Origin: Clostridium_AM sp963780135
Lineage (GTDB): Bacteria; Bacillota; Clostridia; Clostridiales; Clostridiaceae
Direction: 5' to 3'
Length of the DNA stretch: 64,000 bases
Assembly: GCA_963780135.1 (NCBI GenBank)
Contig: CAWAAR010000003.1
Coordinates: 1,674,001-1,738,000 of the forward strand
Shown: positions 43,069 through 51,300 of the stretch, in pieces
How positions within the stretch are numbered: the stretch's first letter is position 1
Layout of the letters: every line of letters begins with the position of its first letter
Translations under genes and position numbers: made by a program
The notes under the pieces: model-generated
Databases searched by the model: none
Seen by the model: the letters and a program-made list of their open reading frames with translations, nothing else
Told to the model about the DNA's origin: nothing

Positions 43069-43374
43069 TTTATCTACAGAGAGTTAGATATTGAACACCA
43101 TTTTTACCAACGCAAGTTTTCTAGATGGTGGTTATTGAATAAAAGAGGCTGACATACTAATTAATTAGTGTGCCAGCTCTTTTTATTCAATAACTAGCCG
43201 CTTTTAAATAACGATATAATATATAGTGGGTCTATTAAAAAAAACTATGATACACTAAGTATATATTAAATGTTTTTATAATAGTTGTTTTAATTTTTTA
43301 ATAAAAATACAATTAGTAAGTAATGTTTATAAATTTAAATAAAAATACAAAAAAGTAAATTAAGGAGGGTTTTT
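43069..43374. other. Intergenic region with stacked hairpins upstream of the corrinoid operon
   Basis: It holds a CACCAT/ATGGTG hairpin (43095-43131), the long terminator hairpin at 43131-43194, then about 180 bp of very AT-rich DNA leading to AAGGAGGG before the corrinoid gene. No clear -35/-10 pair was found, although the next operon must start here. Confidence 0.4.
43131..43194 (+). terminator. Long terminator hairpin after the M20 gene
   Basis: GTTATTGAATAAAA (43131-43144) pairs perfectly with 43181-43194, enclosing an inner stem of about 16 bp centred on ACTAATTAATTAGT. The inner core is related to the terminator at 63699-63735. Confidence 0.75.
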
Positions 43375-44022
43375 ATGGAAAAATCAATGATATTTGGAGA
43401 AATTAGAGATGCATTAGTAGAAATGGAACAAGAAAAGGTAGTAGAACTTTCAAATAAGTGTTTAGAAGAAAACATTGATGCACGTGAAATAATAAATAAT
43501 GGACTTTTACAAGGGATGAATGAGGTAAGTAGATTATATGAAGAAGAAGAATATTTTCTTCCAGAGGTTTTAATGTGTTCAGATGCATTTAATGCAGGGC
43601 TAGATGTAGTTAAACCACACTTGGACAAGAATTCAATGAGTAATCCTATTAAGGTAGTTATAGGTGTAGTTGAAGGAGACACTCATGATATTGGAAAGAA
43701 CCTTGTAAAAATAATGATGGAATCTGCTGATTTTAAAGTATATGACTTAGGTAGAGATGTTGATCTTAGTAAATTTGTTGATAAAGCAGAAGAAATAAAT
43801 GCAGATATTATATGTATGTCTACTTTGATGACTACCACTATGGATGGAATGAAAAATGTAGTGGACAAGTTAAAAGAAAGAAATATAAGAGATAAATTTA
43901 AAGTTATGATTGGTGGAGGTCCTATATCAAAGCATTTTGCAGATATTATAGGAGCAGATTTGTATACTAAAGATGCAAATGAAGCAGTTAGAAAAGCAAA
44001 GGAAATTACAGGGAGAGCATAG
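43375..44022 (+). CDS. Corrinoid (B12-binding) methyl carrier protein
   Basis: ATG 43375 follows AAGGAGGG. The 215-residue protein has the helical cap domain (residues 1-88, LLQGMNEVSRLYEEEEYFLP) and the B12-binding Rossmann domain with D102-T-H104-x-x-G107 (VEGDTHDIGKNL), SxL in CMSTLMTTTMDGM and GGGP at about 183. His104 is the lower cobalt ligand. It carries a methyl group between two methyltransferases. The partner that demethylates the substrate is not in the window. Confidence 0.93.
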   Translation: MEKSMIFGEIRDALVEMEQEKVVELSNKCLEENIDAREIINNGLLQGMNEVSRLYEEEEYFLPEVLMCSDAFNAGLDVVKPHLDKNSMSNPIKVVIGVVEGDTHDIGKNLVKIMMESADFKVYDLGRDVDLSKFVDKAEEINADIICMSTLMTTTMDGMKNVVDKLKERNIRDKFKVMIGGGPISKHFADIIGADLYTKDANEAVRKAKEITGRA

Positions 44023-44023
44023 G

Positions 44024-45076
44024 ATGAAAATTAGAGAAGATATATTAACACCTAAACAAAGATCTGAAGCTTTTGGAAATAAGAAGCCAATAGATAGAAT
44101 AATATGTGCTCCTATGGTGGCTAGTAATGCATCACACCTAATTGGAAGGACAATAAAGGAGTTTCAACTAGATCCAGAAGTAATGGCAGCTTCTCATATT
44201 GCAGCATATAAAAAATTTAAATATGATTCTATTGGACTTTGTACAAACTGTTCTGTTACAGCAGAAGCAATGGGCGCTGTGCTTGTATACCCTGAAGATG
44301 ATGTGGCCAGCTGTGATGAGCCAATAATTAAATCTAGAGAAGATTTGTGTAAAATAAAAGTAGCAGATGAACATGATGGTAACCTATGGGTATTTTATAA
44401 AGCAGCAGAAATTATAAATAAAGAAGTAGGGGATGAAGTATCGGTTTCTATATCTTTATCAGGGCCTCTTACAACTGTAGCCATGTTAAGAGGAGTTGAA
44501 GCTTTTGCTAGAGATATGTATTCAGATCCGGAATTTTGTCATATCCTACTTAGAATGGCAACAGATAGTGTGAAAAATCACATAAGAGCAATAGTGGCTC
44601 ATGGTGCTGAAATTGGAGGAGTAGGAGATCCAATAGCTTCTGGAAGCTTAATAAGTCCTAAGATGTTTCAAAAATTTGCTTTCCCTTACATAAAAGAACT
44701 TATTGATTTTATACATGGACTAAATCGTTCAGCAGGATTACATATATGTGGTAAAACAAGCAAAATACTTGAACAGATGGTTCAAACAGGAGCTAACCTA
44801 ATAAGTATAGACGATGTAGATTTAGCTCTTGTTAGAGATGTTGTAGCAGGTAGAGCAGTAATACTTGGTAATATAAGCCCTACAAATGAAATGCTTTACG
44901 GTCCTGTAGAAAAAATTCATGAGGTATGTAAAAATGCCATAGATATAATGAAAGGCTATGAGGGAGGATACATATTATCTACAGGTTGTGATACTACTCC
45001 AGTAGCTCCTTTTGAAAATGTACAGGCTATGATGGATGCAGCAAGAAGCTATGGACTCTATGAATATAGTAAATAG
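44024..45076 (+). CDS. MtaA/CmuA-type (uroporphyrinogen decarboxylase family) methyltransferase
   Basis: ATG 44024 follows GGGAGA 7 nt upstream and lies 1 nt after the corrinoid stop; the earlier in-frame ATG 43973 is inside that gene. The 350-residue TIM-barrel protein has zinc ligands in GLHICGK (His and Cys) and STGCDTTPVAPFENVQAM (Cys), as in methylcobamide:thiol methyltransferases. It probably moves the methyl group from the corrinoid protein to a thiol, or to tetrahydrofolate through a partner. The acceptor in a clostridium, which lacks coenzyme M, is unknown. Confidence 0.85.
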   Translation: MKIREDILTPKQRSEAFGNKKPIDRIICAPMVASNASHLIGRTIKEFQLDPEVMAASHIAAYKKFKYDSIGLCTNCSVTAEAMGAVLVYPEDDVASCDEPIIKSREDLCKIKVADEHDGNLWVFYKAAEIINKEVGDEVSVSISLSGPLTTVAMLRGVEAFARDMYSDPEFCHILLRMATDSVKNHIRAIVAHGAEIGGVGDPIASGSLISPKMFQKFAFPYIKELIDFIHGLNRSAGLHICGKTSKILEQMVQTGANLISIDDVDLALVRDVVAGRAVILGNISPTNEMLYGPVEKIHEVCKNAIDIMKGYEGGYILSTGCDTTPVAPFENVQAMMDAARSYGLYEYSK

Positions 45077-45151
45077 AAGTAAATATAAATGTTTTAGGTA
45101 TTTTTATAGAAATAACAAGTGATTTTTCTAAACATACCTTAGGAGGTTATT

Positions 45152-46087
45152 ATGGTAAAGATTGATGTTATATCAGGATTTTTAGGAGCAGGTAAAACTA
45201 CTTTAATAAGAAAACTTTTAAAAGCTTATGAAAATGAAAAGGTTGTACTTATAGAAAATGAATTTGGAGATATAGGAATAGATGGACAAATAATCGAAAG
45301 AGAAGGTTTCGATGTATTTGAAATAGCAAAAGGCTGCATTTGTTGCATTATGAAAAAGGATTTTGTGAATTTATTTGGAAAAATTCTAGCAGAATTTAAC
45401 CCGGATAGAATAATTATAGAGCCTACAGGTATAAGCATATTAAGTGAAATTATAGAAGTACTTAATAAAGAAGAATTTTCATCGCTAGCTACTATTAATT
45501 CTTTAATAACAGTAATAGATGGATTGAATTATTTAGAACATAGAGAGTGTTTTGGAGAGTTCTTTGAAGATCAAATAACCAATGCAGGAACTTTGATTAT
45601 CAGTAAAAGTCAAATGATAGAAAAAGAAACTTTGGATAAAATAATCCAATCCTTAAAAGAATTAAATAAAGAAGCACCAATAATAACACATGATTGGACA
45701 AGTCTTACATATGAAGAAATAAGAGAATTACTGCATATGGAGTTAAAAATAGATTTTAGTGATTTATTTTACACAGAATATAAGCCTTGTAGTGACAATC
45801 AATTTGATACTTTAGCTATAAGGAGTTCTGTGAAATTTAGCAATGATAAGTTGACAGAGGTTTTAGAAAAATTGAAGAGCAATGAATTTGGACAGGTTAT
45901 AAGAGCTAAAGGATTTCTTAGAGGAAAAGAAGTGGATTTGGAATTCAGTTATGCTAGTGGAGAATATGAAATTTATGAAAGTAAATTTGAATCCAGTGGA
46001 AAATTGTGCATAATAGGTAAAGGATTAAATGAAAAAGCCATTAAAGAACTTTTCAAAGTTAAATTTGGTGGATTGTTCAAATGGTAA
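45152..46087 (+). CDS. CobW-type GTP-binding metallochaperone
   Basis: ATG 45152 follows TTAGGAGG. The 311-residue protein has the P-loop GFLGAGKT (9-16), the metal-binding G-C-x-C-C motif (C62, C64, C65), ENEFGDIGIDG switch-like region, EPTG and a C-terminal CobW_C domain. Family members deliver metals or assist cobalamin enzymes using GTP. It follows the corrinoid and methyltransferase genes by 75 nt, suggesting a role in maturing or reactivating that system. Confidence 0.85.
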   Translation: MVKIDVISGFLGAGKTTLIRKLLKAYENEKVVLIENEFGDIGIDGQIIEREGFDVFEIAKGCICCIMKKDFVNLFGKILAEFNPDRIIIEPTGISILSEIIEVLNKEEFSSLATINSLITVIDGLNYLEHRECFGEFFEDQITNAGTLIISKSQMIEKETLDKIIQSLKELNKEAPIITHDWTSLTYEEIRELLHMELKIDFSDLFYTEYKPCSDNQFDTLAIRSSVKFSNDKLTEVLEKLKSNEFGQVIRAKGFLRGKEVDLEFSYASGEYEIYESKFESSGKLCIIGKGLNEKAIKELFKVKFGGLFKW

Positions 46088-46163
46088 TTGTAGTAATTTA
46101 AGCACAAAGCGACGCAAGTAGTTAATTCAAATTTCAGTTGTATGCAGTCTACATTATGGTGTT

Positions 46164-46406
46164 GTTTTTATTTTAACTTATACTCCATGGTATATTATAA
46201 GGAATTCGCACTATTAAATATTTTTAATTAGTCTAAAGCTCAAATTTTCTGAAAGCCTAAGAACTTTGCCAAACTCGCTTTTAGCTCAAACAGGGCTAAA
46301 GTTCTAAGGCTTTCAGAAAATTTGAACTAAGACTAATAAAAAAATAATTTAATTGATGTGACAAATTCCTTATAATATACCATTACGTATAAGTTAAAAT
46401 AAAAAC
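46164..46406. repeat. Giant hairpin A, 243 nt
   Basis: Three collinear stems: 46164-46183 with 46387-46406 (20 bp, perfect), 46187-46206 with 46364-46383 (20 bp, perfect) and 46241-46267 with 46298-46324 (26 of 27). ATTAGTCT/AGACTAAT pairs between them. The loop includes AACTCGCTTTTAGCTCAAAC. Confidence 0.9.
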
Positions 46407-46476
46407 TAGTTACCGTAAATGTACTCACTTACAATTTAAATTTGCTTTTTGCAAATGGATATATTCTTCATTAAAA

Positions 46477-46746
46477 GGCTGATAAGCCTTGCTACCGTTA
46501 GGTTCGGATATCAATTCATATAAACTTAGTGGGAGTTTTACAGTAGGTAGATATCAACGTGTAGTTATAAGATAAAAATCCCAAGGCGATTAGACTTAGA
46601 AACCTGGGTTCACTGATTAATTGCTTAACAATATAATTTTTTTTCAAAGTTAAAAGGCTAATCGCCTTTGATTTTTTAATGTAAAAACCTTTGAAACTAC
46701 TCAAAAGCTAAGTGAATTCCAACCTGACGGTTAGGGCTTATCAGCC
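46477..46746. repeat. Nested dyad C between the two giant hairpins
   Basis: GGCTGATAAGCC (46477-46488) pairs with GGCTTATCAGCC (46735-46746), CCGTTAGGTT (46495-46504) with AACCTGACGG (46721-46730, 9 of 10), and AAGGCGATTAG (46583-46593) with CTAATCGCCTT (46658-46668). The stems are concentric. Confidence 0.8.
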
Positions 46747-46935
46747 CTTTGTGAATAAAAATATATTAATATAAAGTATGTACAGAAAGTTTTCAACCAT
46801 AGATTAGTCGATTTATTTGGTAGATACCATCCGTAACGCTAATAACGGGTGATAAGCCCTTCTAAGACTCAGATGAAGAGAGGGCTCTGCATAAGCAAGC
46901 TCCACCTGAGTATAAGAATCGCTTAATGGTTACTA

Positions 46936-47176
46936 GTTTGGATTTTAACTTTTATGTAGTGATATATGGTAAGTGTGTTATCACATTAGCTAAATTGTTT
47001 CTTATTATTCTTAGTGAAAAGTTTGGGAAAGCCTTAGAACTTTAGTCCTGTTTGAGGGAACCGAGTTTGACAAAGTTCTTAGGCTTTCCCAAACTTTGAG
47101 CTTTAGAATAATTAGAAACATTTAGCCGTGATGACACGCTTACCATATATCTCGGAATAAAAGTTAAAATCCAAAC
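46936..47176. repeat. Giant hairpin B, 241 nt, inverted relative of A
   Basis: Outer stem 46936-46955 with 47157-47176 (20 bp, perfect); ATATATGGTAAG pairs with CTTACCATATAT further in; central stem 47018-47043 with 47072-47097 (25 of 26). The asymmetric loop (AGTCCTGTTTGAG...CGAGTTTGAC) is the reverse complement of the loop of A with changes. Confidence 0.88.
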
Positions 47177-47296
47177 CGCCACTGAACCCTATTTTCATTG
47201 CCACTTGCGTCGTATAATTTTTAAATGGTTTGGAAACTCAGAAAAATGTTTTAAAACTATAGAAAATTTTATAAATTGTACAATAAGTCTCAAAAA

Positions 47297-47983
47297 TTAT
47301 GAATTAAATCTATATCCTGTACCCCAGATAGTTTCAATGTACTCAGGGTTTCCAGGATCTTTTTCTATTTTTTTTCTAAGTTTTTGTATATGAACTGCTA
47401 TAGTAGCTGTATCTCCACAGTAATCTTCACTCCAAATAGCACTAAATATCTGGTCTTTAGTAAAAACAATATTGGGATTTGAAGCTAAGAAAACCAGTAG
47501 GTCATATTCTTTTGTTGTTAGTATAATTTCCTTGCCATTAACAAAAACCTTGTGGGAATCTGTTCGTATTTCCATTGCCTTATGGCTAATAAGTTCTATA
47601 GTGGTTTTTTTCCCGGAAAGACGTTCATATCTTATTATATGAGATTTTATCCTTGCAACTAATTCAGCTGGGCTAAAAGGTTTAGTCAAATAATCATCTG
47701 CACCAAAGCCTAATCCCCTTATTTTATCAATATCATCAGTTCTTGCAGATACAATTATAATTGGAATTTCAAACTTATCTCTAATTTCTTTAACTATTTC
47801 GTATCCATCTTTACCAGGCAGCATTAAGTCTACTACTAAAACATCATAAATTCCAAGTAGAGCTTTTTTAAAACCTAACAATCCGTCGGATTCTATATGG
47901 ACTTTATATCCATTTAATTGAAGATAATCTCTCTCCAACTCTGCTATATTTATGTCATCTTCAATTATTAAAATCTGCTTCAT
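47297..47983 (-). CDS. OmpR-family response regulator
   Basis: ATG 47983 (minus) follows AAAGGAGATA. The 228-residue protein has a receiver domain (LIIEDDINIAELERDYLQLN, phospho-acceptor Asp in VLVVDLMLPGKDG, Lys in LTKPFSPAEL) and a winged-helix C-terminus (LTTKEYDLLVFLASNPNIVF, IETIWGTGYRF). It starts 15 nt after the sensor kinase gene and is its partner. Confidence 0.93.
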   Translation of the reverse strand: MKQILIIEDDINIAELERDYLQLNGYKVHIESDGLLGFKKALLGIYDVLVVDLMLPGKDGYEIVKEIRDKFEIPIIIVSARTDDIDKIRGLGFGADDYLTKPFSPAELVARIKSHIIRYERLSGKKTTIELISHKAMEIRTDSHKVFVNGKEIILTTKEYDLLVFLASNPNIVFTKDQIFSAIWSEDYCGDTATIAVHIQKLRKKIEKDPGNPEYIETIWGTGYRFNS

Positions 47984-47998
47984 AAAATATCTCCTTTC

Positions 47999-49177
47999 TC
48001 AAATTACAATGGGAAGTTCTAATGTAAAAGTACTGCCTTTGGTTAAAATACTTGAAACAGAAATTTTTCCACCATGTGCTTCTAGCAGTTCTTTAGCAAT
48101 TGCGAGACCAAGTCCTGTACTCATTAAACTTTTGGTTCTTTCTGTATCTATACGATAAAATCTATCAAATACATAAGGAATTTTATTCTTTGCTATACCA
48201 GGCCCATTGTCGCTGATATCGATTTTTATATAATCTTTTTCATTACTTAATTCTATAGAAATAGCTAAGTTCTCTTCATGACCATATTTAACTGCATTTC
48301 CTATAATATTTCTTATAGTTTGATATATCCTTTTTCCATCTATATTAACTTCTAATTCTCTTTCAATTTTATCAATAAATTTAAAATTAATATTTTTTTC
48401 CCCTAAAATAAAGCTAAACTCTTCCATCATATCTCTCATAAAAGGTTTTATACTTACTTTTTCAAATTTAAAGTCAAGTTTTTGCATATCCAGTTTTGAA
48501 AATAAAAACAAATCATCAATAAGTCTATTTATATATTCTGTGTTATTATGAATTGTTTTAAGATAACTATTTATTGCAGCAGGTGAATCAGCAACTCCAT
48601 CTAGTAAAGCTTCTACATATCCATTTATTGAAGTTATTGGAGTCTTTAAATCGTGAGATATATTTGCTATGAGGGTTTTCCTGTTTTCCTCATATTCTTT
48701 TTTTAATTTTTCACCTTGCTGTAGTTTTTCAGCCATTTTATTAAATTCATCTATTAGAATGCCAATTTCATTATAAACATTTTTTTGGACTCGTACTTCA
48801 TAATTTCCTTTAGAAATTTGTTCTACTCCAGTTTTTAAACTTTCAATAGGTTTCATTATTCTCTTTTCCAACCGCCAATATATATATAGATGTGCCACTT
48901 CTTTAGCAGTAAATATTGCTGCAAATAATAAAGTTATAGCTTTAACGCCTACAAACTTAAAGATTAGGTAAATTATAAATATATTAATAAATAAAGCTGC
49001 AGGGCGCAGCCATATTAAGTATCTATGACATAGGCGGAATTCATTTTTATGTTTATGATGTTTTTTATGAATTTTATAATAATGTTCATGTTTTATATCA
49101 TGAAATTCATGGGCAGTTCTATGCAAATCATACAGTTTTTTATGGGATGTACTCTTATTTTTTCTCCAAATATTCAT
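47999..49177 (-). CDS. Sensor histidine kinase with histidine-rich cytoplasmic N-terminus
   Basis: ATG 49177 (minus) follows AAAGGTGA; the two ATG/GTG codons just upstream lie within the ribosome binding site. The 392-residue kinase has about 11 His in the first 52 residues (HEFHDIKHEHYYKIHKKHHK), two membrane helices (about 60-80 and 84-102) with almost no external loop, a HAMP-like segment, the H-box (ANISHDLKTPITSINGY) and ATPase boxes (N in IGNAVKYG, DNGPGIA, TGLGLAIAKEL). Lacking an outside sensor domain, it may sense metal or a partner at the membrane or cytoplasm. Confidence 0.9.
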   Translation of the reverse strand: MNIWRKNKSTSHKKLYDLHRTAHEFHDIKHEHYYKIHKKHHKHKNEFRLCHRYLIWLRPAALFINIFIIYLIFKFVGVKAITLLFAAIFTAKEVAHLYIYWRLEKRIMKPIESLKTGVEQISKGNYEVRVQKNVYNEIGILIDEFNKMAEKLQQGEKLKKEYEENRKTLIANISHDLKTPITSINGYVEALLDGVADSPAAINSYLKTIHNNTEYINRLIDDLFLFSKLDMQKLDFKFEKVSIKPFMRDMMEEFSFILGEKNINFKFIDKIERELEVNIDGKRIYQTIRNIIGNAVKYGHEENLAISIELSNEKDYIKIDISDNGPGIAKNKIPYVFDRFYRIDTERTKSLMSTGLGLAIAKELLEAHGGKISVSSILTKGSTFTLELPIVI

Positions 49178-49243
49178 AATCATCACCTTTAAAATATAAT
49201 TACACTAATATTATCATAATATCTTCACACTTAAAATAAAATA

Positions 49244-49274
49244 ATGGGTGTAAATATTTTAAGTTTACACCCAT
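49244..49274 (-). terminator. Terminator between the His-rich gene and the kinase gene
   Basis: ATGGGTGTAAA (49244-49254) and TTTACACCCAT (49264-49274) form a perfect 11-bp stem; on the minus strand it is followed by TATTTTATTTT. It would limit read-through from the His-rich gene into the kinase gene. Confidence 0.75.
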
Positions 49275-49281
49275 TGGTTGA

Positions 49282-49923
49282 TTAAGCTAAGTTTACTAAA
49301 GCATTGAAGCTATTTTCTCCATTAGCTATAATTTCTATTTTTTCCACTTCATTATTTTTATTCACATATATATTTAATGCAGCATCACTATATGTGGAGC
49401 AGAGAAATTCCTTCATACAAGCACAATGATTAGGATGTTTATCCATATCATGTTCAGCTGAATTTTGGTGATTTTTATCTAAATCTTTATGGTGATTCTT
49501 AATTTCGCTAATTATTTCTTTTAAATCTAGTGATAATATTGATCTATCGCCTTTTTCTTCAGTTTTGATATTATTTAAGATATTAAGCATAAAAGTAATT
49601 TTTGAAAGCTTCCCTTTTATACCGTCATGTCCACAGCACATTTCATGATGGTGCATGTGCATATTATGGTGAAATTTATGATGTTTACAGTCTTTCATGT
49701 TAAATTCTGTAGTGCTTTCATGTTTAGCTTTCTTTCCATCAAAGTCTGATTCACTGTTTATTTTAATCTTTGTTTCTCCAGTAGTTGAATTAGTAGAAAA
49801 TTCATTAGAGAATGATAACACCTTTGTTCCAGCTTTTACTGCATCTACTTTAATATTTCCGTTAAAGGACTCCTTTTCTTTCATAGTTTTGAATACATCA
49901 TATAAAACTTTAATCTTATTCAT
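49282..49923 (-). CDS. Histidine-rich protein, 213 aa, likely metal-binding
   Basis: ATG 49923 (minus) follows AAGGAGGTC. No signal peptide or membrane helix is evident. Residues 79-99 form a dense His/Cys cluster (CKHHKFHHNMHMHHHEMCC) and residues 144-169 a second one (HHKDLDKNH, KHPNHCAC). The rest is beta-rich at the N-terminus and a short alpha/beta C-terminus (NIYVNKNNEVEKIEIIANGE). It lies upstream of the His-rich kinase on the same strand. Storage or sensing of Ni, Zn, Cu or Co is plausible from composition; no known family is recognised. Confidence 0.75.
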   Translation of the reverse strand: MNKIKVLYDVFKTMKEKESFNGNIKVDAVKAGTKVLSFSNEFSTNSTTGETKIKINSESDFDGKKAKHESTTEFNMKDCKHHKFHHNMHMHHHEMCCGHDGIKGKLSKITFMLNILNNIKTEEKGDRSILSLDLKEIISEIKNHHKDLDKNHQNSAEHDMDKHPNHCACMKEFLCSTYSDAALNIYVNKNNEVEKIEIIANGENSFNALVNLA

Positions 49924-50309
49924 TAAAATGACCTCCTTAAATTTGAAAAGATACGATTAGCACATATCTTTCTTTGCTATGAGTTCATTATAAATACAGA
50001 AATTAAAAATTCTTTAAAGCAATTTTAAAAATTTTATAAAGAATTATAAAATAATTTTAAAAAGATTTCATAAAATTAAGTTACAAACAATGGTTATGTT
50101 GAAACAGCATCTTTTACTGGTATTCTGCTAAAAAAGGAAAACTAAAATATATAGATTTTCATATTATGATAAAATTAAATATTTATATATTGATTTTGAC
50201 AATAATAGTGTTATATAATTAGGTGTTGTTTAATTAGTTAAATTGTAAATAGCAATATAATATAGGCATTAAATGTAGATAGATATATAATAAGATTAGG
50301 AGTGATGGT
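49924..50309. other. AT-rich divergent intergenic region, promoters only
   Basis: This 386-bp region separates the minus-strand His-rich gene from the pseudouridine synthase gene. A TATAAT box lies about 70 bp upstream of the His-rich gene (minus strand), but no good -35 was found. TTGACA at 50197-50202 has no properly spaced -10. No gene, tRNA or strong repeat seen. Confidence 0.4.
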
Positions 50310-51269
50310 ATGAAAATTGAAATAGGACCGAATGAAGCAGGCCAGAGATTAGATAAATTCTTAAGAAAATGGCTTAAAGATATACCTTTAAGTGCTATAT
50401 ACAGAACTATAAGAAAAGGTGACGTTAAAGTAAATGGCAAAAAGGCTAAAGAAAAATATTCCTTAATAGAGGGAGATTTAATAGAAACAAGGGATATGGT
50501 TTCAAGTGTTCCAAAAACAAAATTTAAAAGAATAGAAAATAGCTTTTTGAAAATAAATTATGAAGATGAAAATATGGTTATAGTTGAAAAATGGCCTGGA
50601 GTTTTAGTACATTCAGATGGAAAGAAGAAAGAGTCTACGTTAACAGACTATGTGTTATCATATTTGTATGATAAAGGAGATTATGCTCCAGAAAATGAAG
50701 TGACTTTTACGCCAGCACCATGCAATAGACTGGATAGAAATACTTCTGGTGTAGTTATTTTTGGAAAAAATTACGAAGCTTTAAAATTATTGAATGAAAT
50801 GATAAGAGAAAAGAAAGTTCATAAATATTATCAGTCACTAGTAAAAGGAAGAATTAAGGATGGCTTATATAAAGCTTATATACATAAAAATGAAAGTGAA
50901 AATATATCTAATGTTTATGATGAACCTAGAAAAGATACAAAAGAAATTAGTATGAATGTAAAAAACATTCAAAGTTGTGGAACTTTTTCTTTAGTTGAAT
51001 TAGAATTGTTAACAGGAAGAAGTCACCAATTGAGAGCTCATTTGGATCACCTAGGAAACCCAATAATAGGTGATACAAAATATGGAACAGCTAAATTAAA
51101 TAGTTTCTTCCACAATAAATATGGATTATCGTATCAATTTTTATATGCCTACAAACTTATTTTTAGAGAATGTGAAGATAAGTTAGAGTATATGAACAAT
51201 AAAACTGTAGCATCAGGATTACCACCTATATTTAAAAAGATAAAAAATGATGTACTTGACAAATTTTAA
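50310..51269 (+). CDS. RluA-family 23S rRNA pseudouridine synthase
   Basis: ATG 50310 follows TTAGGAGTGA. The 319-residue enzyme has an N-terminal S4 domain (AGQRLDKFLRKWLKDIPLSA), catalytic Asp in CNRLDRNTSGVVIFG, GRSHQLRAHLDHLGNPIIGD and a C-terminal FREC segment. It converts specific uridines to pseudouridine in RNA. The target cannot be told from sequence (RluC/D-like). It precedes the flippase gene by 31 nt. Confidence 0.9.
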   Translation: MKIEIGPNEAGQRLDKFLRKWLKDIPLSAIYRTIRKGDVKVNGKKAKEKYSLIEGDLIETRDMVSSVPKTKFKRIENSFLKINYEDENMVIVEKWPGVLVHSDGKKKESTLTDYVLSYLYDKGDYAPENEVTFTPAPCNRLDRNTSGVVIFGKNYEALKLLNEMIREKKVHKYYQSLVKGRIKDGLYKAYIHKNESENISNVYDEPRKDTKEISMNVKNIQSCGTFSLVELELLTGRSHQLRAHLDHLGNPIIGDTKYGTAKLNSFFHNKYGLSYQFLYAYKLIFRECEDKLEYMNNKTVASGLPPIFKKIKNDVLDKF

Positions 51270-51300
51270 ACTATAGTTAGAAATAGATAAGGAGTTTGTT

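Larger units (their letters stand above)
46109..47212. mobile_element. Nested palindromic non-coding element with CGACGCAAGT terminal inverted repeats
   Basis: CGACGCAAGT (46110-46119) and ACTTGCGTCG (47203-47212) are inverted ends of a 1.1-kb region without credible genes. Inside are two giant hairpins (A at 46164-46406 and B at 46936-47176) that are inverted, diverged copies of each other, and a third nested dyad (C, 46477-46746). The ends match those of the element at 56407-56669. It may be a composite of MITE-like elements or may encode a large folded RNA. Confidence 0.7.

Noticed and set aside
46516..46704. Short open frames inside the palindromic region as genes
   Set aside because: They lack ribosome binding sites and overlap the nested inverted repeats; composition is not protein-like.
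50197..50220. Promoter starting at TTGACA before the pseudouridine synthase
   Set aside because: The nearest TATAAT is only about 12 bp away and nothing suitable lies at 16-18 bp.
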